DNA of 64,000 nucleotides from Spinellus fusiger (GCA_025094145.1 JALLLS010000011.1:558001-622000), one strand, 5' to 3'; positions 32,396 to 44,342 are shown, counted from the stretch's first letter. Numbers and translations: made by a program. Notes: generated by a model not told the origin, from the sequence alone.

Positions 32396-35339
32396 ATGAT
32401 ATATAGAAGATTAGTGTCTACACGACCAATCATCATGGCCCAGAGTAAGATATGATCAATTTGAAAGAGTATTTTAGTTATGAAAGACTGTACCTACATA
32501 AATAACTTACACATCATTCAATAGAGAAAATCGGAAATATAGCAATTGAATCAGTAAAAGCCTCAAAACCTCAAAGTATATATTCCTTATCTGTTGTAAT
32601 TTTACCTTATCTAATAATACTTTTCCAATAGCTCGAGTGCTTATTTTAGGTATAAGCATAGTACATTTTTCAATTTTTCAATATAGCTGACACTAAAATT
32701 GTTATAAATCATTGTCGTCATTGATCTGTATAATTATTGTTTGATAAATAGGTTCTGGATGGGCAGGTAAGCATAGAGGCTTACCTTTATTACAAGTGAA
32801 CTGAATGTATTTTTGCCGTTACAGGATTCAAATTAATGAGAGACCTTGACAAATATCATTACGATATTACAGTAGTCTCTCCGAGGTGAGTCATTACTTA
32901 TCCTTAATTTTCCGGTAATCACTAATATAGAAATGCGTCTACATATTAGAAATTATTTTGTATTCACTCCCTTGCTAGCGAGGTAAGAATCACTAGAGAA
33001 GTTTAAAGTCAATCTATTTTCCTATTCTCCCTATTAACTAATATTCAACCTATTCTATCAAAAAGTACTTCCGTAGGAACACTTGAGTTTCGCTGTATTA
33101 CAGAGCCTGTGAGAGGATATTCAAAAGACATTACTTATCACCAAGCATGGTGTGATAAGATTGGTAATTATACATATTATTCTATAGGATTAGTTACAAC
33201 CCTGTATATGACTAAGTTTAATATCATGAACTTCAATTATGGTGTTCTTTTCGAGCCTTATACTTTATTGCACAACTTTATGAATTCCTTGGAAATATAG
33301 TTTTAACTATAACAAGAAAAGAGATAGGGGTCAGGATAGAGGCGAGGATGTAAATAATGACAGGATATTTATTTTCAGATTCAAGGATTCCATGAAGTTG
33401 TGCAATAACAAAATAATCTGAAAAAAAGGAAGCATATCGAAGTTCTAGATAGCAGAATAACTTGACTATGCCGCTATTTGACTCTAACAATTAATTATTG
33501 CAATCAACCTATAGATTTGAAGAACCAAATTATTCAGTGCACATCTAATCTAGAAGACAGTAAATATCTTAATATGAAAAGAAAAGAAAAAGACCACATC
33601 TGCACTTGATGTATCTAGTGAATTCATATTAACACTTGTTGTTTAAGACAAGGGACACACTTTTGATCTAGGTTATGACAAGCTAGTCATTTCAGTGGGA
33701 GAATACTCAAACACATTTAATATACCTGGCGTGAAAGAGCATGCAATATTCTTAAAAGATATCAAAGATGCTAAAAGAATCCGTTCAAGAGTATTAGAAT
33801 GTTAGTTGTCTCTATAATATGACTTGACTATTTTAACATCTATCTTCTTTTCAGGCTTTGAGTATGCTGCCCAACCTAATGTTTCCCGACAAGAAAAAGT
33901 TAACAAATTACATTTTGCAGTCGTTGGTGGTGGTCCTACAGTAAGTGTCAAACATTATACAGTTATTATGTTTTGATGATAAGAGATATTTTTGTTGACG
34001 TATAAAAGAATGGACTTTTTTTTAGGGAGTAGAGTTTTCAGCAGAGTTATATGACTTTATTAAAGAGAATTTGTCTCGGCTCTACCCCGATTTGATGCAG
34101 TACATTCAAATGACAGTTTATGATGTTTCTTCTCATATATTGGGAAGCTTTGATGAAAAACTTTCTGCGTATGCTACACGTAAATTTGAAAGACGTGGTA
34201 TTAAGATCAAGGTAAACCACTTTAAAAATGATACGTAGATAATATATTTACATGGTTTATGTTTAATTTTCTTTAGCCAGGAAGTCACGTTCTTGAAGTC
34301 AAAGACGGCATTTTGAATATCAAAGAAGAAGGAGAAGGTACAGTCTATTTACATACGACGGTGTATAAAGTATACTTATTTTTTTGTTATAGTTCCCTTT
34401 GGTATGCTTGTATGGTCTACTGGATTGATGTCAAACCCTGTAGTAGAAGCAATGACAGATGTAGCCAAGCACACTCGTACTCATCGGTATGAAATCTATC
34501 TGACAAATACCAAAAGGATAAACTAATGCTCCTTTCTTTCTCTCCCTCCCTCCAAAAGTCTAGTTACAAACAGCTACCTACAGGTGTTGGGTGCAGACAC
34601 AATGAACCCACTAGAGAATGTGTAAGTACTTTGAAATTAAACAAATGATTTGTTTTTATTGAATAATGTCCTCTATTACTGTTTATGATTTCTAGTTACG
34701 CACTGGGTGATTGTGCTACTATTGAAAACTGTGACCTTCCAGCAACTGCCCAAGGTATAAATATATAAGAAACATTTCTGTTGTATCTCACCCATAGATC
34801 ATAGTTGCTAGTCAAAAAGCCACCTATCTAAGCAAGGGTTTGTTATTATTATAAAAGAAGAATATAAAGCAGAACCTGATATGACTAAATTAGAACTGAA
34901 TAATGCTGCTCATTCATTACCTACAAAGAAAGAGTTTAAATTTGCTAATCGTGGCTCCATGGTAAAATATTACACACAACTCATTTATAGTACTTATAAT
35001 TTGATAAATATTTAGGCTTACATTGGATCATGGGAAGCAGTAGTTGATATGACACCTGTTCATAAGAAAGCCTCGGAAGGTGGGCATATGGCATGGCTTT
35101 TCTGGAGGTAAATAGTCTACAACCTAAAGATCTATCTTGAATACTTATTAATATTAATATTAATATTAATATTAACATTCTGTAGATCAGCTTATCTTAG
35201 TATGAGTGTTAGCCCAAGAAACAAAATGCTTATACCAATGTACTGGTATGTGTCTTATAACCAATGTAGGCTCTAATAATACACTTGAATTTCTAGGGTG
35301 TTAACATGGGTCTTTGGACGTGATGTGTCTCGTCTTTGA
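32396..35339 (+). CDS. Type II (alternative) NADH:ubiquinone oxidoreductase, mitochondrial
   Basis: Single-polypeptide, rotenone-insensitive NADH dehydrogenase feeding electrons to ubiquinone without proton pumping. I read 19 segments: 32396-32444, 32632-32649, 32752-32766, 32825-32885, 32950-32982, 33066-33163, 33515-33559, 33648-33800, 33855-33940, 34026-34211, 34277-34337, 34393-34486, 34559-34621, 34696-34754, 34805-34837, 34858-34961, 35016-35107, 35186-35245, 35297-35339 (about 450 residues). The N-terminus MIYRRLVSTRPIIMAQ suits mitochondrial import. FAD loop RVLILGSGWAGF, NADH loop AVVGGGPTGVEF, YALGDCA near the C-terminus, and a C-terminal membrane-anchor-like end (WVLTWVFGRDVSRL). 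The FAD loop is split over an 18-nt and a 15-nt exon. Odd: frame continuity at 34838-34857 needs either a 20-nt gap, too short for a normal intron, or a 1-nt frameshift, so the copy could be damaged. Confidence 0.85.
33263..33410. repeat. Inverted repeat inside a dehydrogenase intron
   Basis: TTATTGCACAACTTTATGAA at the left and the complement of TTATTGCACAACTTCATGGA at 33386-33410 face each other about 90 bp apart, within the 351-bp intron 33164-33514. Possibly a small foldback/MITE insertion; the intron is by far the longest of the gene. Confidence 0.6.
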
Positions 35340-35619
35340 TTATGCATAGCATAAATATGCCCTTGACTGCCTATATTTATATCTATTGCTAATCAAATGA
35401 TATCCATTAAAAATAAAACAAATATTGGTAAAAATGCACAAGTTGAGTTTGTACAGTTCAAAGTATTTTTATTTTTTATTTTTTTGTACAAATGATACTC
35501 AGTGAGACACACTGTAGGTTCATCGCTATCCACACCTTTGTTGTGACGTCATGGATTTCCACTAGAAGCAAGACTTTGAAACAAGAACGTACCTTACTCT
35601 ACTTCATCTTTCTTCATCT

Positions 35620-36382
35620 ATGCCTGGCTACTACTCATCCATTGCAGGGAGTACCATTACTCTAGTGACCATTGTCGGGCTTTATATGCTCCTGACAGGT
35701 ACAGGTGAGGCCTTTAATGTTGGTAAGCTTCTCGAGGAAACATCACCTTATGCTTGGGCTCTGTTGGGTATGAGTCTTTGCATTGGTCTTTCTGTGACTG
35801 GTGCTGCATGGTAAGTAAGCCTTGGATTCCCTCTGTCCTTTTATGGTCTATATTTCTTATGCATATGCACAGGGGTATTTTTATTACTGGCTCTGCTTTG
35901 CTCGGTGGTGCAGTCAAGACACCTCGTATCCAGTCTCGCAACTTGATTTCTATTATCTTCTGTGAAGTAGTCGCTATTTATGGTGTGATTATGGCTATTG
36001 TCTACTCTTCCAAGCTCAGTGATGTACCTCCTGAATTGCTCTTCACTCCCTCTAACTATTTCACAGGTAATGTAGTAAGGAAATACAAAAAAAAAGTACT
36101 TAGTGTGTATGTGTGTTGTAGGCTATGCTATTTTCTGGGGTGGATTGACAGTAGGATTCTGTAATCTGTTATGTGGTATCTGTGTGGGTATTACTGGTTC
36201 AAGTGCTGCTTTGGCAGATGCACAAGATCCCCAGCTGTTTGTAAAAGTGCTGGTAGTTGAAATTTTTGGCTCGGTGTTGGGTCTGTTTGGACTGATTGTG
36301 GGATTGCTGACGGTAAGATACAGTGCAATCTTTTCTGTTACTCACTCTATATTAGACTGGCAAAGCAGCAGATTTCAAGTAG
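35620..36382 (+). CDS. VMA16: V-type proton ATPase proteolipid subunit c'' (Vma16-like)
   Basis: Predicted 200 residues from four exons (35620-35810, 35873-36066, 36122-36312, 36356-36382). This subunit is part of the rotating proteolipid ring in the V0 sector of the vacuolar/endosomal proton pump. Hydrophobic segments: [32 protein letters not shown], the long [20 protein letters not shown] with the proton-carrying Glu, [20 protein letters not shown], and [20 protein letters not shown] with a second buried Glu. The C-terminal TGKAADFK is placed on a tiny last exon because it matches the short polar tail (GKAxxF) of fungal homologs. Length fits the family (about 205-215). It converges with the haem-binding gene 113 bp downstream. 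Confidence 0.93.
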
Positions 36383-36495
36383 TATTTTCTCTCTCTTCTC
36401 TCTCTCTCTCTCTTTCTTTCTTTTATTGTTCTATACAGGCATGCATAAGAAACAAAAAAAAACCACTGAATGTATTCTATCTATTTGTATTCTAT

Positions 36496-37284
36496 CTATT
36501 TTCCTGTTGGCTTCTGCTTTGTAGCCGATGCACAAAGAGTTGGAATGGGTGTGCTGTCATCAATGGGTGGGTGCAGGACACGACCCACACGGAAATAGGA
36601 GCGGTGATTCTGATAGAACTTTTTCCAATGTTCAATTCCCTATAGAGTGTGAGTATAGTTCTCTATTATCTTAGTTACCTTAAGCTGGTCGTTGGTCAGT
36701 CCACGTAGATCATGAGTAATGTGTTCTTTAAAGCATCCTGTCACATATGCACGTGCAGCATCTCTGCCTGCAAAATGATGATAGCTTCCACCCTAGCAGT
36801 ATACTGTATGAGATAAAAAGAAAGGATCGTCTGTTCTTACTTACAGGAGCATACCAGCCGGACCCTGTGGAGACATCATAGACATCGCCACTAAAAAATA
36901 ATAAGGCGTGAGATAGAGTAAAGCTCATGACTTACTCTATTGCGATGTAGATGGGGAGTCTGGAATCAGTGCCATCGTAACGCATCAACTGCTCTTCAGA
37001 AATAACAGTCTCTTTACGCTAATAAGAGTTATACGAATGAAGTTGTTTGGATTACTTACAGGTATATAGTTGTTGATATTTGTCCATTTGCCCTCATAGC
37101 CCCATGTCCATGACTCTGTAATGAGCTGGGAGGTAATAAAGAAGATAAATATTATCCATAGTAAGCTTGTTACTAATGCTTTGAACAAGGAGCTTGTGTC
37201 TTTTGACTGTTGGCCTTGTTTATTAATAGTAGAAGACTCTTCTTTTTCACCCAAAGGCTTCTTCCGTTGAATGGGTTTTGTCAT
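36496..37284 (-). CDS. Cytochrome b5-like haem/steroid-binding membrane protein (MAPR family)
   Basis: Predicted 203 residues; exons, 5' to 3' on the minus strand: 37284-37060, 37018-36936, 36890-36845, 36792-36679, 36639-36496. Lys/Glu-rich start, then one membrane segment ([20 protein letters not shown]), then the cytochrome b5-like fold: [45 protein letters not shown], and a C-terminal [18 protein letters not shown] block. The order and GRDAARA box match membrane-associated progesterone receptor/neudesin-type proteins (Dap1 relatives), which bind haem and in yeast support P450 enzymes of sterol synthesis. The exact partner is unknown. It faces the VMA16 3' end, so the two transcripts may overlap. 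Confidence 0.88.
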
Positions 37285-38066
37285 AACAACTTAAAGAGAA
37301 AGAGGGACGCGTCCTCCGTATAGATAAAAATAGGGGCTGTTTGTGTAACATAAACAGTTAGGGCAGTGAGCCAAGAATATAGATCTTAATGCTTGATATA
37401 AACTAAAGGAAATAAACTAATGGCATATTTCAAAAGTATTAAGTTCAATTGGGTGTGAATTTATATTGTTATCATTGATTATTGATTATAATTCTTCTAT
37501 CTGTTACCACTCATGTATTCAGAAAGACAAATCTATTATGCATAAACATTCAAACATTAAAGCTTGCTTATGCTGTCCACAGAATCAATAATAATAATAA
37601 AAGTAAGATGTAGAACACAAATACTGCTTAAATATCCAACATCTATTTATGAACTTCAAGAAACCCTTTTTTTTGCTGTTGTTGGAAATTGAGAGACTTA
37701 GTCACCTATTTCAAGAGAACTTATTATAGTAGTACCATATATATTTAATGTGAAATAGCATAAATAGTGAGAGCAGATACACCCTTTGCATCTTTTAGAA
37801 ATATACTCTTTTAAAAACAAATAGCACAAAATTTTCTCAAGGATTCTTAACACTATTATAAGATGAGTGCTAATAAATAAGAAGATTGGTCAAAGGTCTC
37901 GGAGAGATCATTAGAATGGTGAAAAGGGAGATTCTTTTAAAGACTTATTTTTATGCTACTGTTTTTATGTGGAGATATCTCTTAACAGACTCTCTTTGCC
38001 CGTGATATAGTGTAAAATAATTTAGTATTGATTAGTTAAAATATATTTCACAAATACTTCATACTA
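37285..38066. other. Intergenic, promoter side of the haem-binding gene
   Basis: AT-rich; includes a solo transposon terminus at 37429-37457. Nothing else recognised. Confidence 0.45.
37429..37457 (+). repeat. Solo terminus of a family B Tc1 element
   Basis: TTCAAAAGTATTAAGTTC followed by AATTGGGTGTGA nearly equals the right end of the element at 38067-39235, but no element body lies to its left. Probably a relic of an earlier insertion or excision about 600 bp from the present copy. Confidence 0.6.
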
Positions 38067-39235
38067 CAGTCACACCCAATTGAATTTAATACTTGCCTAA
38101 ATTTTAATAAAAAAAATGTTTTTTTTTTTTTTGCATAAAACTCTTCTTTCCGAATATTATTAAACCAACACAACATGTCAGATACATTTTCAGAAACTAA
38201 CACTCGTGGAGAATATAACAAAGCAGAAGATAAAAAGCTATGGGTCATTTATTACCTGAAGGCCGGATTAAAGTTGTCTGTGATTGTGAGTGTAGTTGTA
38301 ATAAAGCCCACAGTTTAAAATAGTATCGGAAACATCAAAGAACGTGGGTCACCATTGCGTTTAAAGAGTCATGAAAAAATAAAAATAAAAAGCCAGTGAG
38401 AAGGACCTCAGACACCCGGAAAAGGTCATTAGAAAGGACCCATTTGCCCCATATATTCAGCTGAAATTGGAAATGTTGAAGATTCAGGTGGATGTATGTA
38501 GAAACGCCATTATCAGTTACTGCAATCAGAAAAGTTGGAGAAAGGTATGATACTAATCATAGTGTTCCAACAACAAAGTTTGGTGGCGGTGGGGTCATGC
38601 TTTGGAGCTGTTTTTGGGCGGGCGGTTTTGGCCCATTAGTCTTTGTTGATGGCACTGGCACTGTAAACCAAGACGAATATATCAGAATTTTGGCTGGTAA
38701 GTTCCATCCTTTATTCATGGAATTGTATTATAAAGAGGATAGGGAGTTTCTGTTACAAGAAGATGGTGCTAGCTGTCATACTGGGGCCTATGCCAGATGG
38801 TGGAAAGAGACACATCAAATTAGGGGCTTTGATTAATGGCCCACAAAAATTTCTGACTTGAACTCAATTGAACATGTTTGATATGCGCTGGAAAGGCGAA
38901 TTAAAAAAAGAAGGGTATCTATTACTAATGTTGAAAGTTTGAAGGCTCTACTTGTAGAAGAGTGGGAGAGATTTGGTATTGAACTTACACAACGATTAGT
39001 TCTGAGTATGACAGATAGATGTCAGGCAGTTATTGATGCTAAAGAAGGCCATACAAAATATTAATTGTATTATTATTATTATTATCTTCTATAATTAAAT
39101 ATGTTGAGCTTTGTTGTGTGAAGGTTTGAAGCTTATATATTAAATGTGGAGTGTTTTATATAATGTTGAACATATCCTAAATATTTTGTCCTGAAATTTA
39201 TTTTCAAAAGTATTAAATTCAATTGGGTGTGACTG
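38067..39235 (+). mobile_element. Tc1/mariner-type DNA transposon, family B
   Basis: 1169 bp between TA dinucleotides (38065-66, 39236-37). The terminal inverted repeats are perfect for 28 bp (start CAGTCACACCCAATTGAA). The transposase relic reads rightward: a start MSDTFSETNTRGEYNKAEDK, a broken middle (IGNIKERGSP), then FGGGGVMLWSCFWAGGFGPL, LLQEDGASCHTGAYA, and DLNSIEHV before the final stop near 39061. The first catalytic Asp region is deleted and stops follow RGFD and EHV. The perfect ends suggest recent movement by a transposase supplied elsewhere. It sits inside a Fanzor-family element. Confidence 0.9.
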
Positions 39236-39542
39236 TAGAAACAATACTTTGTTCTCACTAAGTACTATTGTTGAGAACAGTTATAATGAGTTAATTGAGG
39301 TGATTATAGATATTGAGTCAATAAATAAATACACTACTCTCAATTTAAGTGAGTTTGGTTCTATTTTCTGGACAATGACCACTAGAGTTAATTCAGTGTG
39401 TTCTATAATACATCTTTCTTAAGCAGTGTTCTACTGCAAATACTGTGGGCTTAAGGATAACAATCTATGTTAAGAGAAGAATATCAGTGGCTGAATTATA
39501 ATACTGGGGTGATTCTGGTTCTATTTCTTGTCTTTACAGCCA

Positions 39543-39830
39543 ATTGACCAACTGAAGGTCAGAGGTTCGAACCCTGGTGGAGGACTTTGTTGTGCGGTTC
39601 TCTTTTCGTCGGGGTGTGGTTTCTTCGTCCCTGTTAGTCGGCTTTCCTTTGCCTGCATTTTTGTGTCTGTCAGGATTCTCTACAGGCTTTTTCCTTGACT
39701 CTGGTCGTGTGGCCCTTGTGGTAGATGGTTCTGAATTGTGCTCTGTCGGAGAGTAGTTGTTTGCTCTCGTGTTTCCTGGCCCGTTTCCCTCATCTCTTGG
39801 ACGTTAAGATAATTAGAAAAAATAAAAAAA
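39543..39830 (+). mobile_element. tRNA-derived SINE-like insertion (5' truncated)
   Basis: The sibling element at 48750-49994 continues TTACAGCCAATT without interruption. Here that point is followed by GACCAACTGAAGGTC, a B-box promoter GGTTCGAACCC at 39564-39574, about 230 bp of GC-richer sequence, and an A-rich tail (GAAAAAATAAAAAAAG). The A box/D arm is missing, so it is not a tRNA gene. It fits a 5'-truncated SINE. Confidence 0.5.
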
Positions 39831-39945
39831 GATATTCAAAAATTATATAAGCCAAAAACAATTACTATTGGTAGAAAACTGTTCGAGTTCAAATACCGAA
39901 TATCTATTCAAATAAATGAGGCAAAAAGTCCATTACAAAAAAAAA

Positions 39946-40087
39946 GTCATTGCTAGAATAAGCAAGCAGAGTTTGAAATAGCCTATTTAGACAGCTAAAA
40001 GACATTTTCAAACACATTAGCCAATCATTATAATATTTCAATTTTATTCTCAGAATTTTTCCTTATATATCCCGAAATATCCCGGTG
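39946..40087 (+). ncRNA. Candidate guide-RNA scaffold / right end (copy at 40 kb)
   Basis: TTGCTAGAATAAGCAAGCAG is followed by GTTTGAAATAGC, whose first eight bases pair perfectly with TTTTCAAAC further on. A G-C pair here replaces the G-U seen in the 22-kb copy. Ends TATATCCCGAAATATCCCGG. Confidence 0.35.
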
Positions 40088-40089
40088 TA

Positions 40090-41015
40090 TAATATTAAGA
40101 CAGATAGATAAGAGAAAAGACAAATGGTAATGGCTGTTGTGCTTACATATACAGTAAATTATAAGATGAAATAATTAACTGAATAAATCAAATATCAAAC
40201 TCCCTGTTTATATATTAAAAAACACAGATAAATCTATACTAATAAACGAGCCGGTAGACTTTGACTATTTGATGGTAATAAATGATTCTATACCCATGAC
40301 TATTGTTGTTTTCTTTTATTGCTCTTTTTACATCTATACTAATCACATCATCATAAACATTCATAGTTTAAATATATACACCAACACCAACAATTGTTTA
40401 ATAATCACTGATATGTGTTGAGTCTGGAAGCGTAGTAAACACTTTCAGAAGTATCACTAAAAATAGAAGGATAACCTATTTATTAGAACAAATAAGAGCT
40501 ATGGTTTTGGGACAAGAGAGAGAAAAGAGTGAAGAAGAAATTAATGTGTCTTCCAAATTTAATACAGACAAATGAAAAGCAAAAGGACAGATGTTATCTT
40601 TGAAAGGTTGATCTGAACCTTTTGGTAAAGATAAATATAAAATAAGTAGTAATATGAAATAATAAACATCCAGGTTTAACTAAGCGTTCTACTGGTCCGA
40701 TACCTTTGACACAAACCCCAAAGACGACAATAAAATCAGGGGTAGAAAAATTAGACATAGTTATTGTGATATATACTAAAAATATACTGATTTATATTTT
40801 GTACAGATTCTGTTAATTTTTAATAAAGTATCCATTCATCATAAGTGAAGTTTTAGGCCTGAATCAACAGAAAAATGTTTTGTTTGAATATGGTTATATA
40901 TTTGTACTTTATTACTACTATACGTGTATTTAAGTTTCTATCTTTGTGGTTTGTACAATCTATTCAACTGATATTTATATAAATAGTCTATGGTGGTAAA
41001 ATATAGATGGTATGC
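40090..41015. other. Gene-free stretch, 3' side of the membrane protein gene
   Basis: AT-rich; nothing recognised. Confidence 0.45.
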
Positions 41016-41977
41016 TCAAAGTCTTCCAGTAAAGTCATTCACTTTTCTCCATTCTTCACGGCGTGTTATTATTATCTTCGTTACTCTTCTTGTGAGAATT
41101 AAGCTGACAGCACAAAGTGTCACCACAATACATATAACAATAATGTTGCCATAGAGTACAATCTGATCAATAGTGAGGGTGCTTCTGATCATAATCACTT
41201 TGGCAACAAATTCTCCCATCAAAAAGATACCCCAAAGAGCAGAGATAGTATAGTTTAAAACACGGTAAAGGCGAACATAGGTCCAGCACCATTCTGAACG
41301 AGACATCGACTGAGCTTCTCCTGTCTCATCGATCCATTGAATAGGAGATAATTCGGATGTTGCTTGCTGATGAATTAGAAAAGTAAGAGGGTAAACCTTG
41401 ATCCAGGAAGTACGGAGAGGGATTAATGTCAGTAAGAACATCCCAGAAATAATAGCAGTAGTTGCTGAATCTCTTAGCAATGCTAACCGGGCATCACCTA
41501 TAAATATAAAAACATAAAGATGAATACATAATTTTAACATTGAAAGAAAAAAAAGTTCTTACCGCTAACAATAGACAGTACAGCTGATATGATAAAAGAT
41601 AAAACAAATATTACTCCAAGAATATCAACTCGTCTCTTTCGAATAAAAGTGATAATAACATTAAGGAAAGGAGGAATGCCGGAAACGATCAATGCAATAA
41701 GTATACTCGTGTACATCTTTACCACATAGTAAATTGCTAATGGAAGTCCAATATCGATAATAAGCATTAAACCAAAGGACCTCAATTGACGAATAATAAC
41801 GCTTCTTGTGAGCTTTGGATCTTCTTCAATAGTCATCGGAATCTCTGGATCAGACCTTGATTGAAAAGTAGTAGCTTCTGTCTCCTTGATATCATTGTAG
41901 CTTTTATGGGGAGCTGAGGTTTGGATCAGGCTTTCTGACTGTTGTCTTGTAAAACTTGAAGAATTATTTTTAATCAT
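41016..41977 (-). CDS. Polytopic membrane protein, VC0807-like
   Basis: Predicted 298 residues from two exons (41977-41563 and 41497-41016), joined as SG-DARL. A Ser/Thr/Glu-rich N-terminal tail of about 70 residues is followed by about six hydrophobic segments, including LMLIIDIGLPLAIYYVV, ILIALIVSGIPPFLNVII, VDILGVIFVLSFIISAVLSI and NYTISALWGIFLMGEF. The sequence PLAIYY, SGIPP, RVDILGV, SGDARLALLRDS recalls a bacterial/fungal family called VC0807-like, whose function is unknown. I am fairly sure of a membrane protein, less sure of the family. The start at 41977 is preferred; an upstream in-frame extension to 42142 has poor composition. Confidence 0.75.
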
Positions 41978-44204
41978 AGATAAAAGAAACAAATATGAAA
42001 ATGAGTGTTTATGAGAATGAGTGTTTGATTTGTATATTAAAATAAGATAGAATCTCTCTCTTTTTATAGTCTTTTGAATATCCTTGTCATACCTATAGCG
42101 TAATAAGTAGATATTTGCGAATTTAAGAGGAATAGATATCAATTCAAACGTTGAGAACTTTCTAACAGAGTGTTCCTTTTTTATTTTATTAACAACCCTA
42201 TTAACGACTTTGCACTAATAGATACTCCCCATAAATAGTAATACTTTCCCAAATTTCAACAGTTAAATAAAATGGTCATTAAAGGATTGGGGAACACCTT
42301 TTTGCATACCTTTAATGGTAATTATACGTTTCTAATACTCCGGCATTATGCCAGATAGTGAAAATCATAGGCACTTTTTTTTTACTTCCATATATGGTAT
42401 GTAAAGATTCTCAAATACCAATTCTCTCTACTATTCGAAACAATTTTTTTTATTGAATACAGGATCAACCCATGGTCAGTTTTCTGTTATTATAAAACAT
42501 CTACATTCATATATTTCTTGCATAAATTTGGATCTATATATTTTATAAACATTTTTTAGGCTATTGTCATATTTCTTGCATTTACAGCATAGTATCTGCT
42601 TAGGTTATGAGATAGTTTTTTATTCTACAATTATTTGATATGCTTCTCTCTCTCTTTCTGTTCCTATTTCTATTATAATAAGTAATATGCCTCAATAACT
42701 GGACCATAGAGATAAAGGAGATATCTACATCTCATGCTAGTTTTAAACTCCTCTTGATAGTTAAAAATATATCCTATTTTTTTGATTCATTTGTTAATGA
42801 TTGTCGTCTACTTTAGCAATCTACTGACAGCCCATAAGACATAAATAATTTTATAGCATTATGATCCAATAGGAATACTAACTTTATGTATGGAAAATCT
42901 ATCCATATTATATCTGAATAAATCTGATCTATCTGATATGTGATGTTTGGGATTAAGTTTAAAGTTGGTACGATTCTTGGCATACGTAATAAACCTAAGA
43001 GTAACAGTGTGCATGTTGAACACCTGGTAAAAAGTCATGATTTGCCACAGTACCACAGTGGCTGACCGGATGTAACTAGTTGAACAATTCAAGATCCTCC
43101 ACGTGAGGATAAACGCTAATTCAGTCTACCACCATTGACCATTCAGTAATGGCAATAGAAACAATATAATGACAAAAACACTTTAAAATCAATAATTTAT
43201 GTTACATTATAAAATATTATACATATTTAAATATACAAAACAACACATATTATCTTTATTTTTCTATTTGTTCATTTAACCATTGAAATGTGTTACAGGT
43301 GACACGCTATAGACTCAAGCCACATACTTAAAGTATTGTATTACCAAGTATTTTCTCTCAGAACTATCATTAGAAAAGCTGTTGTACAAAGATAGAGAAA
43401 GGGGCATTCGATGAAGTAAACGTTTGTTTTTCTCATATTTCTATTAGAATAAAAGAATCATATTCTTCATCTATTAATAAAACAACAGCCAAACTTAAAC
43501 AGTGGTAAGAACTTTAAAAAGAAGTTGGAACATTCTACTTTCGTACCTTTCAGCATAGAAGCTGAGCTAGTACTCAGCAAATCGATTAACTGGTCAATGA
43601 CAAGATCAAAAATAAATATGATCTGCTTTAATTATAAATTCCACAGGATACATCAAATGGTAGTTTATGGGAGCAGGATAAAGGAGTATTCTTTATTGCT
43701 ACATTATTATCTTATCTGTTTTCACTAGTAAATTCAAAGTTGGATTCTTGGAACAAAATTAAGATATGCTTATGAGGTCTATGTGATATTAATCAAAAGC
43801 TTTTAACTATTATAATAGAAGTAACCCATACTATTGAATGGTAGTTGATGATTATTAATAGTTGGTTTAACTTATGTAGTTAAAAAATGTCTATCTATTC
43901 TACTGTTTGATATTCATGCATTAGATATTTCATTCATGCCTACAAATAAGGATCCATTTTTAGTTGAATTGTGTTTATTCATTTACAATCTCTATCCTGT
44001 CTTATATTTATATGCACCTTTTTAAGAAATTATTGACATACTTTTATTTGATTTACAAAGTTCCCGGTCTTTAGCATTGTCAATCATTCCAAAAAAAAAA
44101 GGTGTAAATAAATATACCTTTTTTGGTAAAGATACTTCTCCATTAACCGTCTCTATAGCCACACGGCACTCAGAGCCCTGACCGGGAACTCTGATAGGTC
44201 AGAA
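41978..44204. other. Long gene-free stretch
   Basis: AT-rich; short ORFs at 42859-43092 and 43525-43728 lack recognised features. Nothing else seen. Confidence 0.45.
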
Positions 44205-44342
44205 GAAGCCGTCTTTAAATTTCGGGTTTTTTCTGCCAAAAGATAACATGACGGGACAGAAAGAAGCCGTCTTCTTTAAATTCCGGGTTTTTTCTGCCAA
44301 AAGAGAACATGACGGGACAGAAAGAAGCTGTTCTCTTTAAGC
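44205..44342. repeat. Tandem repeat, about 60-bp unit, 2.3 copies
   Basis: Units 44205-44262, 44263-44323 and a partial third, each starting GAAGCCGTCTT and containing CGGGTTTTTTCTGCCAAAAG and ATGACGGGACAGAAA. Distinctly GC-richer than its surroundings. Confidence 0.9.

Larger units (their letters stand above)
39238..40087 (+). mobile_element. Non-autonomous Fanzor-family element, interrupted
   Basis: Middle segment 39238-39542 (matches 49500-49815) and right-end segment 39946-40087 (ends CCCGGTG then TA) of a short Fanzor-type element. The left part is separated or lost at the Tc1 insertion. A GC-richer segment with a tRNA-like B box interrupts it at about 39543-39830. Confidence 0.6.

Noticed and set aside
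33109..33300. ORF running from a dehydrogenase exon into its intron
   Set aside because: It starts inside exon 6 and reads past the donor at 33164; the spliced frame continues at 33515.
38067..39235. Functional transposase in the family B element
   Set aside because: The first catalytic region is missing and stops interrupt the C-terminal part despite perfect terminal repeats.
39543..39590. A tRNA gene around the GGTTCGAACCC box
   Set aside because: No acceptor stem, D arm or A box; the anticodon-like loop lacks the U before the anticodon. Better explained as a tRNA-derived SINE.
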